DNA of 64,000 nt. It comes from Paraliobacillus sp. PM-2. GTDB lineage: Bacteria > Bacillota > Bacilli > Bacillales > Amphibacillaceae. Positions 40,484-50,781 of the stretch are shown here, in pieces. Where the stretch lies: positions 744,001 through 808,000 of the forward strand of contig NZ_CTEI01000001.1 in assembly GCF_001368815.1 (NCBI RefSeq), read 5' to 3'. Position numbers and translations under genes: made by a program. The stretch's first letter is position 1. Every line of letters begins with the position of its first letter. The notes under the pieces were generated by a model. That model made no database searches, had not been told where the DNA came from, and saw nothing but the letters and a program-made list of their open reading frames with translations.

Positions 40484-41446
40484 GTGAATGGAATAATAAA
40501 AAGAGGGACAAGACAAGGTTTACAGGTAACGTGGACGTTAAGTAAAGTTATTTTTCCTATTACTGTGTTTGTAACGATTCTGCAATATACACCAGTGTTA
40601 GATTGGCTGGTACAGTTAGTTACACCATTAATGAATAGTTTGGGATTATCGGGTGAAGCTGCAATACCGCTTGTTTTAGGAAATACACTTAATTTATATG
40701 CCGGTATTGCAGCGATTATATCGTTTGATTTTACGGTTAAGGAAGTCTTTACTCTAGCGATTATGTTGTCTTTTTCGCATAATTTAATCATTGAGTCTTC
40801 GGTGGCAACTCGCGTCGGTATTAAATGGCCGGTTATTGTTAGTGTACGAATAGTACTTGCAATCATTTCAGCATGGATGATACAGCTAGTTTGGGATGGT
40901 GGCAATCAATTAGCACAATATGGATTAATTTCAAAGGAAATGCAAGCGCCAGAAGGTTGGTTGGCAATTGGTATAGAAGGTTTCCAAACTGCGTTCATTA
41001 GTGTATTGCAACTAGGCGTAATTGTCATTCCATTAATGGTTGTTTTGCAATTTTTTCGTGAATTAGGTTGGATGGAGCGAATCTCTAAAACTTTGGCTCC
41101 ATGTACGCGTGTGCTTGGAATGGAAAAGAAAGCTTCCATGACATTAGTTGCGGGGCTTTTTATTGGATTAGCCTACGGGACAGGTGTCATGGTGCAAGCA
41201 GTAAAAGAAGATGGCGTTTCAAAAAAAGATATGTACCTAGCTTTTATTTTTTTAGTATCTTGTCATGCGGTAGTCGAAGATACACTGATCTTTATTCCAC
41301 TGGGTATACCTGTTTGGCCACTCTTATTGATTCGTCTAGTTACAGCAATTATTTTAACAGCAACAATCGGATATATTTGGAATAGAAAACAATTAACAAA
41401 TAGGAAGGAAGTCATCAAGCATGAGCATACGTACGATTCTTTTTGA
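40484..41446 (+). CDS. yvoD: Gate-domain membrane protein YvoD
   Basis: A 320-residue membrane protein with about eight helices and two Gate (nucleoside recognition) segments. Despite the domain name, the transported substrate of YvoD is not known. The start is GTG 40484, 8 nt after GGAG. It lies between lgt and ppaX as in B. subtilis and overlaps ppaX by 26 nt, so coupled translation is likely. Confidence 0.88.
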   Translation: MNGIIKRGTRQGLQVTWTLSKVIFPITVFVTILQYTPVLDWLVQLVTPLMNSLGLSGEAAIPLVLGNTLNLYAGIAAIISFDFTVKEVFTLAIMLSFSHNLIIESSVATRVGIKWPVIVSVRIVLAIISAWMIQLVWDGGNQLAQYGLISKEMQAPEGWLAIGIEGFQTAFISVLQLGVIVIPLMVVLQFFRELGWMERISKTLAPCTRVLGMEKKASMTLVAGLFIGLAYGTGVMVQAVKEDGVSKKDMYLAFIFLVSCHAVVEDTLIFIPLGIPVWPLLLIRLVTAIILTATIGYIWNRKQLTNRKEVIKHEHTYDSF

Positions 41447-42059
41447 TTTAGATGGAACATTAATTGACACGAATGAATTAATTATCGCATCGTTCACACA
41501 TACGTTAGAAAAGCATACAGGGAAAAAGTATCAACGAGAAGATATTCTTCCTTTCATTGGTCCGCCATTGTACGATAGTCTTCACCAAGTCGATCCTGAT
41601 CATGTGGAAGCGATGATAACTACTTATCGTACACACAATATCGAAAATCATGAAAAATATGTGGTAGCTTATCCAACGGTGGTAGAAACGATGAGAACAT
41701 TAAAAGACAAAGGTTACCAGTTGGGAATTGTTACAACCAAGATACGTGATACAGCTGAATTAGGATTAAAAATAACTGGTTTATATGAACTATTTGAATG
41801 TGTTATTGGCTTGGATGATGTAACGAACGCTAAACCACATCCGGAACCAATTATAAAAGCTTTAACAGAACTTGATGCTAGTCCACAACATGCGTTAATG
41901 GTAGGAGACAACTATCATGATATTGAATCTGGACAAAACGCTGGGGTAAAAACAGCAGGAGTTGCTTGGTCGATTAAAGGAGAAGCCGCTTTAGCTGACT
42001 ATCAACCAGATTATATGCTTAAGGAAATGAAGGATTTATTAACTATTCTTGAGGTGTAA
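41421..42059 (+). CDS. ppaX: Pyrophosphatase PpaX
   Basis: PpaX is a HAD-family pyrophosphatase that removes the pyrophosphate formed when HprK dephosphorylates HPr-Ser46-P. The 212-residue protein has motif I FDLDGTLIDT (nucleophile Asp9, Asp11), motif II near VTTK and motif III/IV GDNYHDIESG. The start is ATG 41421 behind AAGGAAG, 26 nt inside the end of yvoD. The link to HprK is both by operon and by function. Confidence 0.94.
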   Translation: MSIRTILFDLDGTLIDTNELIIASFTHTLEKHTGKKYQREDILPFIGPPLYDSLHQVDPDHVEAMITTYRTHNIENHEKYVVAYPTVVETMRTLKDKGYQLGIVTTKIRDTAELGLKITGLYELFECVIGLDDVTNAKPHPEPIIKALTELDASPQHALMVGDNYHDIESGQNAGVKTAGVAWSIKGEAALADYQPDYMLKEMKDLLTILEV

Positions 42060-42062
42060 CCC

Positions 42063-42605
42063 ATGCGAAATACAGAGCGTTACAAAGTAGAGGGTGCAAA
42101 TTCCTTATGGCATGTGTATAAAACAGTCCCTTTTGTAAAAGTAATAAAAAACTTTATTGTTATACAACTTGCAAGGTATACTCCTTTTCTAACGGTGAAA
42201 AATTGGCTGTATAAAAATTTTCTAAGAATGAACGTTGGAGATGAAACGGCCTTTGCATTAATGGTTATGCTAGATATTATGTTTCCAGAACGAATTTCAG
42301 TTGGAAGAAATACAGTGATTGGATATAATACAACGATTCTAGCACATGAATACTTAATCAAAGAATACCGATTAGGTGATGTTATTATTGGCAATGAAGT
42401 AATGATAGGTGCTAACAGTACGGTGTTGCCTGGTGTCACAATAGGTGATGGCGCAATTGTATCGGCAGGAACAATTGTACATAAAGATGTACCAGCCGGT
42501 GCATTCGTTGCAGGAAATCCAATGCGCATTGTTTATACAGCCGAGCAAATGCAGGAACGAATCAAACAAGATGATTTTTTCAACAATAGTAATCAGCAGG
42601 TTTGA
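42063..42605 (+). CDS. yvoF: Hexapeptide-repeat acetyltransferase YvoF
   Basis: A 180-residue acyltransferase with the left-handed beta-helix made of hexapeptide repeats (about 75-165, such as VIIGNEVMIGANSTVLPGVTIGDGAIV). It belongs to the maltose/galactoside/xenobiotic acetyltransferase-like group; the acceptor is unknown. The start ATG 42063 follows TGAGGTGTAAC inside the end of ppaX, 3 nt after its stop. It ends the operon order shared with B. subtilis; glpD follows after 53 nt. Confidence 0.87.
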   Translation: MRNTERYKVEGANSLWHVYKTVPFVKVIKNFIVIQLARYTPFLTVKNWLYKNFLRMNVGDETAFALMVMLDIMFPERISVGRNTVIGYNTTILAHEYLIKEYRLGDVIIGNEVMIGANSTVLPGVTIGDGAIVSAGTIVHKDVPAGAFVAGNPMRIVYTAEQMQERIKQDDFFNNSNQQV

Positions 42606-42658
42606 TATTGTATGAATGCAAAATAGGAATAGATAACAGCACAAGGGGTTGTAAAGGG

Positions 42659-44308
42659 ATGGGGTTCTCAAATATTCATCGAGATAAAATAACTGAGATG
42701 CTCTCAAAAGAGATATTTGACGTATTAGTAATTGGTGGTGGCATAACCGGTGCAGGGGTTGCTTTGGATGCGACTGCTAGGGGGATGAAAACGGCAGTTG
42801 TAGAAATGCAGGATTTTGCTGCAGGTACATCTAGTCGCTCGACTAAATTAATTCATGGTGGTCTGCGCTATCTTCAGCATGGAGAAGTTAAAATGGTCGC
42901 AGAAGTTGGTAGAGAGAGAGCAATTTTATTTGAAAATGGCCCACACATTACGAAACCGGAAAATATGTTATTACCAATTTATCAAGATGGCACATTGAAT
43001 AAATGGAGTACACGAATTGGATTAACGATGTATGATCGCTTAGCGGGTGTTCAAAAAAAAGAACGGCATAAAATGCTTACTAAAAAAGCAGTGCTAGCGA
43101 AAGAACCGTTGGTTTCTAATAAAGGTTTAATTGGAGCGGGGGATTATATAGAATACAAAACGGATGATGCCCGATTAACAATTGAAGTAATGAAAAAAGC
43201 GGTACAGCTAGGTGCAACGGCATTAAATTATATGAAAGTTGTGCAATTCATATATGATGAACAGCGCAAAGTTATTGGTGCGGAAATAGAAGATCAAATC
43301 AATGGTGAAAATTATACGGTTTATGCAAATAAAATTGTTAATGCAACAGGTCCATGGCTCGATTCTGTTCAGGATTTAGATTATTCTAAAAAAGATAAAG
43401 CACTTTTTTTGACAAAGGGCGTACATCTTGTTTTTGATCAAAGTAGATTCCCATTAAAACAAGCGATATATTTTGATCATATCGATGGTAGAATGATTTT
43501 TGCCATACCACGAGAAAACAAAACGTATGTGGGTACCACGGACACACCATATCATGAAGATACTGCTAACCCTTCAGTGACTAAAGAAGATTGTCACTAT
43601 CTATTGGAGGCAATAAATCAAATTTTTCCTTCGTTACATCTTACGTTAGTTGATATTGAATCGAGTTGGGCAGGAGTTAGGCCATTAATTACGGAGAAAG
43701 GGAAAGATCCTAGTGAAATTTCTCGTAAAGATGAGATCTTGTATGCAGAATCAGGACTCATTTCCATAGCAGGTGGTAAACTTACCGCTTATCGAAAAAT
43801 GGCTGAAAAGGTTGTTGATAAAATTGCTAGACAACTGAAACATGAGAAAGGAATTCTGTATTCCCCATCTGAAACCAAATTGATTCCCATTGCTGGAGGA
43901 GAAGTAGGTGGATCAGCAGGATTTGCCGAGTTTAAACAACGACAGTTAAAGCGAGCTAATATCAATATAGATGATTGTGTAAAAGGATTGTATATTGATC
44001 GTTATGGAAAAAATGTAGAAAAGATTTGGCAGAATTATTATAGTTATTATCAAGAAGCACAGCATTTTGAAGTGGAACCACTTGTTTTTGCAGAGTTAAT
44101 CTATGCATTAGAAGAGGAATGCATTTATATGCCACTAGATTTTTTTATGAGACGTACAGGAGATCTTTTTTTTAACTTGGAATCCGTTGAACGAAATGGA
44201 GCAGGTGTATTAGCCTATTTAGAAAAGAAACTTCACTGGAATCGTGATGAAACGGCATATTATAAAAGGGAATTAACGCTTGCTTGTCAGAAACCATTTT
44301 ATTCATAA
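42659..44308 (+). CDS. glpD: Aerobic glycerol-3-phosphate dehydrogenase
   Basis: GlpD is the FAD-dependent membrane-bound enzyme that oxidises glycerol-3-phosphate to dihydroxyacetone phosphate and feeds electrons to the quinone pool. The 549-residue protein has the FAD motif VIGGGITGAG (about 23-32), SSRSTKLIHGGLRYL, the substrate-site segment TYVGTTDTPYHED and the C-terminal DAO domain. The start is ATG 42659, 10 nt after AAGGGG; an earlier frame start at 42602 adds 19 residues without homology. In B. subtilis glpD sits with glpF-glpK; here it lies behind the hprK-yvoF genes and no glycerol genes are near. Confidence 0.94.
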   Translation: MGFSNIHRDKITEMLSKEIFDVLVIGGGITGAGVALDATARGMKTAVVEMQDFAAGTSSRSTKLIHGGLRYLQHGEVKMVAEVGRERAILFENGPHITKPENMLLPIYQDGTLNKWSTRIGLTMYDRLAGVQKKERHKMLTKKAVLAKEPLVSNKGLIGAGDYIEYKTDDARLTIEVMKKAVQLGATALNYMKVVQFIYDEQRKVIGAEIEDQINGENYTVYANKIVNATGPWLDSVQDLDYSKKDKALFLTKGVHLVFDQSRFPLKQAIYFDHIDGRMIFAIPRENKTYVGTTDTPYHEDTANPSVTKEDCHYLLEAINQIFPSLHLTLVDIESSWAGVRPLITEKGKDPSEISRKDEILYAESGLISIAGGKLTAYRKMAEKVVDKIARQLKHEKGILYSPSETKLIPIAGGEVGGSAGFAEFKQRQLKRANINIDDCVKGLYIDRYGKNVEKIWQNYYSYYQEAQHFEVEPLVFAELIYALEEECIYMPLDFFMRRTGDLFFNLESVERNGAGVLAYLEKKLHWNRDETAYYKRELTLACQKPFYS

Positions 44309-44359
44309 TTAAAGACAAATCAATTTTTTAAGAAATTTACACAAAATATCATTCAATGA

Positions 44360-44395
44360 AGAAGTTCGCTAAGTAATTAAGCGAGCTTTTTATTG
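44360..44395 (+). terminator. Intrinsic terminator after glpD
   Basis: Imperfect stem AGTTCGCT/AGCGAGCT with a T5 run. Confidence 0.65.
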
Positions 44396-44486
44396 TATAT
44401 CAGTTTTGCTATTAATCTTATAGGAACATAGTCAAATATGTGATATACTTCAAACGATACGATAGGTCCTTTCAAGGGGGAGACAT

Positions 44487-45491
44487 ATGAGTATAATGAA
44501 AAAAAACAAAAAACAATCAACTGTAGATAATGTCATTCCTTTTATTCCAGAGGGCGATTTTTATTTTTCTAAAGGTGTTCATGCTTTTCAAAAAAGAAAA
44601 TTTGATATTGCTTTGAAATGGTTTAAAAAAGCGACAGAAGCTGATCCAACAGAGCCGTTGTATCCGTGCCAAATGTCGATTATTTATACAGAGATTGGTG
44701 CCTATCATGCTGCCAATCAAATTCTAACAGAAGTTATTGAAAAACAAGGAGAAGATTATTTAGATTGCTATTATCTAATTGCCAATAATTATGCACACCT
44801 TGGTTTGTTGCATGATGCACAAAAATACGCAACCATTTATTTAGAAAAAGATCCTGAAGGCGAATTTAAAGAAGAAACAGAAGAGTTACTCAGCGTTTTA
44901 CAATTAAGTGAAGATGACGATTGGTTGGATGATGAAGACGAATTATTAATGTATCAGGAGACCGCTTTTCACCATTTGGAACGAAAAGATTGGCAAAAAG
45001 CGTTACCATTATTACAAGAAATGATGACATTATTTCCTGATCATATGACCGCCAAGCATGAATATGCATATGCATTATTCTTCTCTGGTGATCGTAGGGA
45101 TGCAATAAATTTAGAAGAAGCATGGTTAAACAAACACCCCGCTTCTATCTTTAGTCTTACAAATTTAATCATGTTTTACTATGAACAAAATGATCAAACA
45201 AAAGTTGACCAATTAAAACATTCATTAGTTAACATCTTCCCAATCCATGAGCAGCAAAAGTTACGTTTAGCCATAGCATTTGCTCATATAGGTTGTGATG
45301 AACTCGCATATTCACGATTTCTTTCTTTGTCTAAAAAAAGTTTAAGAGGACACATTAATTATTACAGGTATTTTTCCAAGGTAGCCTATCAAGTCGGGGA
45401 TGAAAAACGAGCGCAACGTTTATGGGAAGAAGGTGTAATGCTCTATTCGGTTTTAAAAACAGAGCAAGCTCCTTGGCAACAGACAAAATAA
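44487..45491 (+). CDS. yvcD: TPR-repeat protein YvcD
   Basis: A 334-residue soluble protein with tetratricopeptide repeats: two to three in residues 25-130 (ALKWFKKATEADPTEPLYP, YYLIANNYAHLGLLHDAQKYA) and more in 165-300, separated by an acidic segment (DDDWLDDEDE). TPR proteins are scaffolds for protein contacts; no partner is known. The start is ATG 44487 behind AAGGGGGAG. It precedes trxB, as yvcD does in B. subtilis. Confidence 0.82.
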   Translation: MSIMKKNKKQSTVDNVIPFIPEGDFYFSKGVHAFQKRKFDIALKWFKKATEADPTEPLYPCQMSIIYTEIGAYHAANQILTEVIEKQGEDYLDCYYLIANNYAHLGLLHDAQKYATIYLEKDPEGEFKEETEELLSVLQLSEDDDWLDDEDELLMYQETAFHHLERKDWQKALPLLQEMMTLFPDHMTAKHEYAYALFFSGDRRDAINLEEAWLNKHPASIFSLTNLIMFYYEQNDQTKVDQLKHSLVNIFPIHEQQKLRLAIAFAHIGCDELAYSRFLSLSKKSLRGHINYYRYFSKVAYQVGDEKRAQRLWEEGVMLYSVLKTEQAPWQQTK

Positions 45492-46640
<1,149 letters not shown>

Positions 46641-46756
46641 ATTGTAATAAGATGCAATTAGAAAGTAACTGGATCTTAATGCTCCTGTAACACGTACGAA
46701 ACAAAAATAGGGTACAATATAAATAACTAATTGACCCCCTTTTTAATAAATATTCG

Positions 46757-46786
46757 CACAGGTGATTTCGCCTGTGTATTTTTTTT
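46757..46786 (+). terminator. Intrinsic terminator after trxB
   Basis: CACAGG/CCTGTG with a T8 run. The 116-nt distance from the trxB stop leaves room for a long 3' UTR. Confidence 0.75.
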
Positions 46787-46870
46787 GGGGTTTTACAAAG
46801 GACATAGCGTGTTATTTTATTTTGAACGGTGAGGTATGCACAGTGGAAAAAAAGTAATGAATAATCATGT

Positions 46871-46899
46871 TAGATTGATAAGCTTGGATATAGTATAAT
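46871..46899 (+). promoter_or_regulatory. Promoter candidate for the yvcI operon
   Basis: Good -10 TATAAT (46894-46899), with a weak -35 TAGATT 17 nt upstream; 34 nt before the yvcI start. Confidence 0.4.
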
Positions 46900-46932
46900 A
46901 AATACATATTGTTTAGAAAAGAGTGAGTAATA

Positions 46933-47385
46933 TTGCAACGTGTTACGAATTGCATTTTAAAACACCAAAACCATATATTACTGTTACAAAAACCCAGTAA
47001 GGGCTGGTATGCGATGCCTGGGGGGAAGATGGAACAAGGAGAAAATATTAAAGAATCTGTCATTCGTGAATTTAAAGAGGAAACAGGCTTGTATTTAATG
47101 GAACCGAAATTACGCGGTGTTTTTACAATGGTAAAAAAAGAACAATATTCGCTTGAAAAGGAATGGATGATGTACACCTTCTTTTGCGATTGCTTTGAAG
47201 GTGAATTATTAGAGCAATCGAAAGAGGGGAAGTTGAAATGGATTCCAGTTGAAGAAGTATCTAATTTACCAACAGCACCAAGTGATAAATTTATCCATCA
47301 GCATCTATTGCACCGACAGGCGATATTATATGGTACATTTGAATATGGAGCGGATTATCAATTAACTGATTATAGATTTAATTAA
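46933..47385 (+). CDS. yvcI: NUDIX hydrolase YvcI
   Basis: A 150-residue NUDIX hydrolase, cutting nucleoside diphosphate derivatives or related pyrophosphates; the substrate of YvcI is not firmly known. The NUDIX box with the pattern GX5EX7REXXEEXG lies at about residues 31-53 (GKMEQGENIKESVIREFKEE). The start is TTG 46933, giving MQRVTNC, the usual family N-terminus. It heads the yvcI-rapZ-yvcK-whiA series. Confidence 0.93.
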   Translation: MQRVTNCILKHQNHILLLQKPSKGWYAMPGGKMEQGENIKESVIREFKEETGLYLMEPKLRGVFTMVKKEQYSLEKEWMMYTFFCDCFEGELLEQSKEGKLKWIPVEEVSNLPTAPSDKFIHQHLLHRQAILYGTFEYGADYQLTDYRFN

Positions 47386-47406
47386 TCCGTTAAAAGGGGA
47401 GTCACT

Positions 47407-48288
47407 ATGTCAACAAAACAGGAAACAAAACTAGTTATCATTACTGGAATGTCAGGTGCAGGTAAGACGGTGGCAGTACAAAGCTTTGAAGATTTAGGCT
47501 ATTACTGTGTCGATAACTTACCCCCTGCCTTACTACCTAAATTTTTAGAATTAATGAAAGATGCTAGTAATAACATTCATCAAGTAGCACTAGTGATTGA
47601 CTTACGTGGAAGGGAATTCTTTGATACATTATTTGATGCACTAGATCATCTGGGGAATGCGGACTGGTTAGAAGAGCAAATTTTATTTCTAGATGCCCAA
47701 GACGAAACGTTAGTATCACGTTATAAAGAAACAAGACGCTCACATCCGCTTGCTCAAGATGGACTTCCGTTAAATGGGATTTTACAAGAGCGAAAGATGC
47801 TTGATGAGTTAAGAGGGCGTGCCCAACATTTCATTAATACAACCAATTTGAAACCTAAAGAACTTCGAGAGAAAATTGTTGAAAAATATGGTGAATCAGA
47901 ACAAGAGATTTTTTCTATTCATGCTTTATCCTTTGGCTTTAAATATGGACTACCAATTGATGCAGACTTAGTGTTTGATGTTCGATTTTTGCCAAATCCG
48001 CATTATGTCGAACAATTACAACCATTAACTGGTTTAAATTCAGAAGTATCATCATATGTTTTAAAATGGACAGACACACAAAAATTCTTAGATAAGATAA
48101 CCGATTTGTTGTCGTTTATACTTCCACAGTACAAAAGGGAAGGTAAAAGTCAACTTGTTATTGCAATTGGTTGTACTGGAGGACAACATCGCTCCATAAC
48201 GATTGCAGAATATCTTAAAAATTATTTTTCTGGTCAGTACGTTACACATGCAACGCACAGAGACATTGATAAAAGAAAGGGTCATTAA
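47407..48288 (+). CDS. rapZ: RapZ/YvcJ nucleotide-binding protein
   Basis: A 293-residue P-loop ATPase/GTPase of the RapZ (YvcJ) family. In E. coli RapZ is an RNA-binding adaptor for small RNA decay; in B. subtilis YvcJ affects competence and its exact role differs. It has Walker A GMSGAGKT (14-21), a Walker B-like VDLRGREFF and the C-terminal conserved CTGGQHRS. The start is ATG 47407 behind AAAAGGGGAG. yvcK follows after 5 nt. Confidence 0.95.
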   Translation: MSTKQETKLVIITGMSGAGKTVAVQSFEDLGYYCVDNLPPALLPKFLELMKDASNNIHQVALVIDLRGREFFDTLFDALDHLGNADWLEEQILFLDAQDETLVSRYKETRRSHPLAQDGLPLNGILQERKMLDELRGRAQHFINTTNLKPKELREKIVEKYGESEQEIFSIHALSFGFKYGLPIDADLVFDVRFLPNPHYVEQLQPLTGLNSEVSSYVLKWTDTQKFLDKITDLLSFILPQYKREGKSQLVIAIGCTGGQHRSITIAEYLKNYFSGQYVTHATHRDIDKRKGH

Positions 48289-48293
48289 TCACA

Positions 48294-49241
48294 ATGGATA
48301 AAGAGAAAAATATTGTTGTGTTAGGTGGAGGAACTGGAATGCCGGTGCTTTTGCGTGGATTGAAAGAATATCCAGTTAATTTATCGGCTATTGTTACGGT
48401 GGCAGATGACGGTGGAAGTTCTGGTCGATTGCGGTCAGAAATGTCCATTCCTGCGCCTGGGGATATACGTAATGTAATTGCTGCTATGTCTGAAGTAGAA
48501 CCCATGCTATTAAAATTATTTCAACATCGTTTTCAAAATGGTAATGGCTTATCGGGACATTCGATGGGTAATTTGTTACTAGCAGCTATGACTTCAGTTA
48601 CTGGTGATTTTTACAATGGAATTAAAGAAATATCTCGTGTGTTAAATGTAAAAGGTAATATTTATCCAATTGCCAATCAAAATATGTTTCTACATGCAGA
48701 AATGGAAGATGGCGAAATAGTTGCAGGAGAGTCAAATATTCCACTTTCAAACAAAATAATTAAACGTGTCTTTCTGCAACCAGATCCTGTCTTGCCATTA
48801 CCAGATGCAATCCATGCGATTGGCGAAGCTGATTTAGTCGTAATTGCTCCAGGCAGTTTGTATACTTCGACAATGCCTAATTTGGTAGTACCCGAAATTG
48901 GAGATGCTCTACGTCAAACAAAAGGTAAAGTAGTTTATGTTTGTAATGTTATGACGCAAGCTGGTGAAACGACAAATTATACTGCAGCAGATCATATTCA
49001 AGCGATAGAGGACCATGTTGGCACAGGTTGTATTGATTCTATTTTAGTACACAACAAACCAATAGAGGATGAATACCGTAAAAAATATGCGGAAGAAAAC
49101 GCAGCACCAGTTATTTATGATACGGATCGTTTAATTCAAATGAGTTTGGAGATCATTGAAGCAAATATCATTGATCATTCCAAAAAAATGCTCCGTCATG
49201 ATACCGGAAAAGTAGCAAAGTTGCTTTATTCTTTGGTATGA
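48294..49241 (+). CDS. yvcK: YvcK/CofD-like gluconeogenesis factor
   Basis: YvcK is needed for growth on gluconeogenic carbon sources and for normal placement of cell wall synthesis; it binds UDP-sugars. The 315-residue protein is of the CofD-like fold, with GGGTG (11-15), TVADDGGSSGRLR (about 35-47), PGDIRN and GHSMGNLLLA. The start is ATG 48294, just after the rapZ stop. whiA follows after 42 nt. Confidence 0.95.
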   Translation: MDKEKNIVVLGGGTGMPVLLRGLKEYPVNLSAIVTVADDGGSSGRLRSEMSIPAPGDIRNVIAAMSEVEPMLLKLFQHRFQNGNGLSGHSMGNLLLAAMTSVTGDFYNGIKEISRVLNVKGNIYPIANQNMFLHAEMEDGEIVAGESNIPLSNKIIKRVFLQPDPVLPLPDAIHAIGEADLVVIAPGSLYTSTMPNLVVPEIGDALRQTKGKVVYVCNVMTQAGETTNYTAADHIQAIEDHVGTGCIDSILVHNKPIEDEYRKKYAEENAAPVIYDTDRLIQMSLEIIEANIIDHSKKMLRHDTGKVAKLLYSLV

Positions 49242-49283
49242 TAATAGGATTAGAAGTAAGACGAAGACGGGAAGGTGAAAAAC

Positions 49284-50234
49284 ATGTCTTTTGCATCCGA
49301 AATAAAAAAAGAGTTGACCCAAATTGAGAACAAGAATTGTTGTGCTGAGGCAGAACTCGCAGCATTAATTCGGATGAACGGCGCAATCTCGTTGTCAAGG
49401 CAAGAATATGTATTGGATGTTCAAACAGAGAACGCAGCCATTGCTCGTCGAATTTATACGATCTTAAAATCGTTATACAATTATCCAGTAAAGTTACTTG
49501 TTCGAAAAAAGATGAAATTGAAAAAAAATAATGTTTATATTGTACGTATCATGGAAGGTGCTCGTAAAATATTAGCAGACTTAAAGATTCTGGAAGAACC
49601 GTTCTCATTAATTCGTACGATTTCACCAAAGTATTTACAAAAGAAATGTTGTAAACGTGCTTATTTGCGAGGGGCTTTTCTTGCAGGAGGGTCTGTTAAT
49701 AATCCAGAGACATCTTCTTATCATTTAGAAATTGCCAATTCTTATCAAGAACACAACGATTCATTATGTGAGTTGATGAATTCGTTTCATTTGCATGCAA
49801 GAAAGTTAGAACGAAGAAGTGGCTATATTTCTTACATTAAAGAAGCAGAAAAAATAACAGAGTTCTTTAATTATATTGGTGCACACCATGCTCTCTTGAA
49901 ATTTGAGGACGTTCGTATCATGCGTGATATGCGTAATTCAGTTAATCGTCTTGTTAATTGCGAAACAGCTAATCTAAATAAAACAATTGGTGCAGCTTTT
50001 CGCCAAGTAGACAATATCAAATTTATTGAACGTACGGTTGGCTTAGAAGCTTTACCTGATAAATTACAAGAGATTGCAAAATTACGTGTCCAACACCAAG
50101 ATGTTTCCTTAAAAGAGTTAGGCGAGCTAATTAGTGGAGGAAAGATAAGTAAGTCAGGTATTAATCATCGTTTAAAAAAGATTGATCAATTTGCAGAGCA
50201 ACTAAGAAGGGAACAACCTATTCAACAAGGATAA
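49284..50234 (+). CDS. whiA: WhiA/YvcL DNA-binding protein
   Basis: WhiA combines a LAGLIDADG homing-endonuclease-like domain without nuclease function (about 1-215) and a C-terminal helix-turn-helix (about 230-310, [24 protein letters not shown]). In B. subtilis it affects division and chromosome segregation. The 316-residue protein starts at ATG 49284 ([11 protein letters not shown]) behind GGGAAGGTGA; the frame can be read from GTG 49275, but that lies in the ribosome binding site. In B. subtilis crh follows directly; here a terminator and a tRNA do. Confidence 0.95.
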   Translation: MSFASEIKKELTQIENKNCCAEAELAALIRMNGAISLSRQEYVLDVQTENAAIARRIYTILKSLYNYPVKLLVRKKMKLKKNNVYIVRIMEGARKILADLKILEEPFSLIRTISPKYLQKKCCKRAYLRGAFLAGGSVNNPETSSYHLEIANSYQEHNDSLCELMNSFHLHARKLERRSGYISYIKEAEKITEFFNYIGAHHALLKFEDVRIMRDMRNSVNRLVNCETANLNKTIGAAFRQVDNIKFIERTVGLEALPDKLQEIAKLRVQHQDVSLKELGELISGGKISKSGINHRLKKIDQFAEQLRREQPIQQG

Positions 50235-50241
50235 GAAATTT

Positions 50242-50270
50242 GAGACACAGGATAACCTGGGTCTCTTTTG
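50242..50270 (+). terminator. Intrinsic terminator after whiA
   Basis: GAGAC-CAGG / CCTG-GTCTC stem and T4. Confidence 0.75.
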
Positions 50271-50304
50271 CTTATAAAAAGGCTACAATACCAATGTAAG
50301 AATA

Positions 50305-50337
50305 ATAAAAAACCTAAATCCTGTTAAAAGATTTAGG
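50305..50337 (-). terminator. Terminator of the tRNA-Arg gene
   Basis: On the minus strand CCTAAATC pairs with GATTTAGG, followed by T6, a few bases after the tRNA 3' end. Confidence 0.75.
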
Positions 50338-50341
50338 CTAG

Positions 50342-50414
50342 CGCGCCCGGAGGGATTCGAACCCCCGACTCATGGTACCGGAAACCATTGCTCTATCCCC
50401 TGAGCTACGGGCGC
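50342..50414 (-). tRNA. tRNA-Arg, anticodon CCG
   Basis: A complete cloverleaf on the minus strand: acceptor GCGCCCG/CGGGCGC, D-arm GCTC...GAGC, anticodon stem ATGGT/ACCAT with loop TTCCGGT (anticodon CCG, reads CGG), T-arm with TTCGAAT. It is 73 nt long and CCA is not encoded. It has its own promoter (TTGAAT-N17-TATAAT) and terminator and stands between whiA and clpP. No integrase or duplicated tRNA end is nearby. Confidence 0.95.
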
Positions 50415-50446
50415 ATATTCTATTCTAATGTAAGCAAACAAGCACT

Positions 50447-50475
50447 ATTATAACGGATTTCAATCATTAATTCAA
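50447..50475 (-). promoter_or_regulatory. Promoter of the tRNA-Arg gene
   Basis: On the minus strand TTGAAT, 17-nt spacer, TATAAT, 33 nt upstream of the mature tRNA 5' end. Confidence 0.75.
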
Positions 50476-50696
50476 TTGTTAATTATTTTATGAAAAATAG
50501 TTACTATTTCAGGATTATTATTCTTTTCAATAAGTTATTCAATCATTCAGCTTAAATCTCTATAAATTTATTATAAAATCCATTCATAAATTGATTTTTT
50601 ATCTGTTATAATAGTGAGTAAGGTTTATTTTACCAACGACATGGGTACGATACAATTAGTAATAGTAAAATAAAGATCAACATGATATGTGTTTTG
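50476..50696. other. Intergenic region upstream of clpP
   Basis: Part of a 367-nt stretch between tRNA and clpP. No gene. An extended -10 (TGTTATAAT, 50604-50612) on the + strand may be a second, upstream clpP start point or drive a short transcript; no fitting -35 is present. Confidence 0.35.
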
Positions 50697-50713
50697 TTTG
50701 ACCTTTATTGACC
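50697..50713 (-). promoter_or_regulatory. CtsR operator of clpP
   Basis: On the minus strand GGTCAAT-AAA-GGTCAAA, the CtsR heptad direct repeat with a 3-nt spacer and one mismatch. It covers the -35 element, so CtsR should repress clpP until heat or protein stress. Confidence 0.9.
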
Positions 50714-50726
50714 ATTTAGGTACTAT
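50698..50726 (+). promoter_or_regulatory. clpP promoter
   Basis: TTGACC (50698-50703), 17-nt spacer, TACTAT (50721-50726), overlapped by the CtsR operator. Confidence 0.75.
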
Positions 50727-50781
50727 ATACATAGTGACCATATTCATGGATTAAGTGATGATTTTAAAGGAGGAATTTCCA

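Noticed and set aside
40477-40905. 142-codon minus-strand frame inside yvoD
   Set aside because: It mirrors the codon structure of a conserved gene, without ribosome binding site or family.
42080-42529. 149-codon minus-strand frame inside yvoF
   Set aside because: A shadow of the hexapeptide repeats; no start signal.
50342-50414. tRNA-Arg as an integration site for a mobile element
   Set aside because: No integrase and no duplicated tRNA 3' end were seen; both flanks are core genes.
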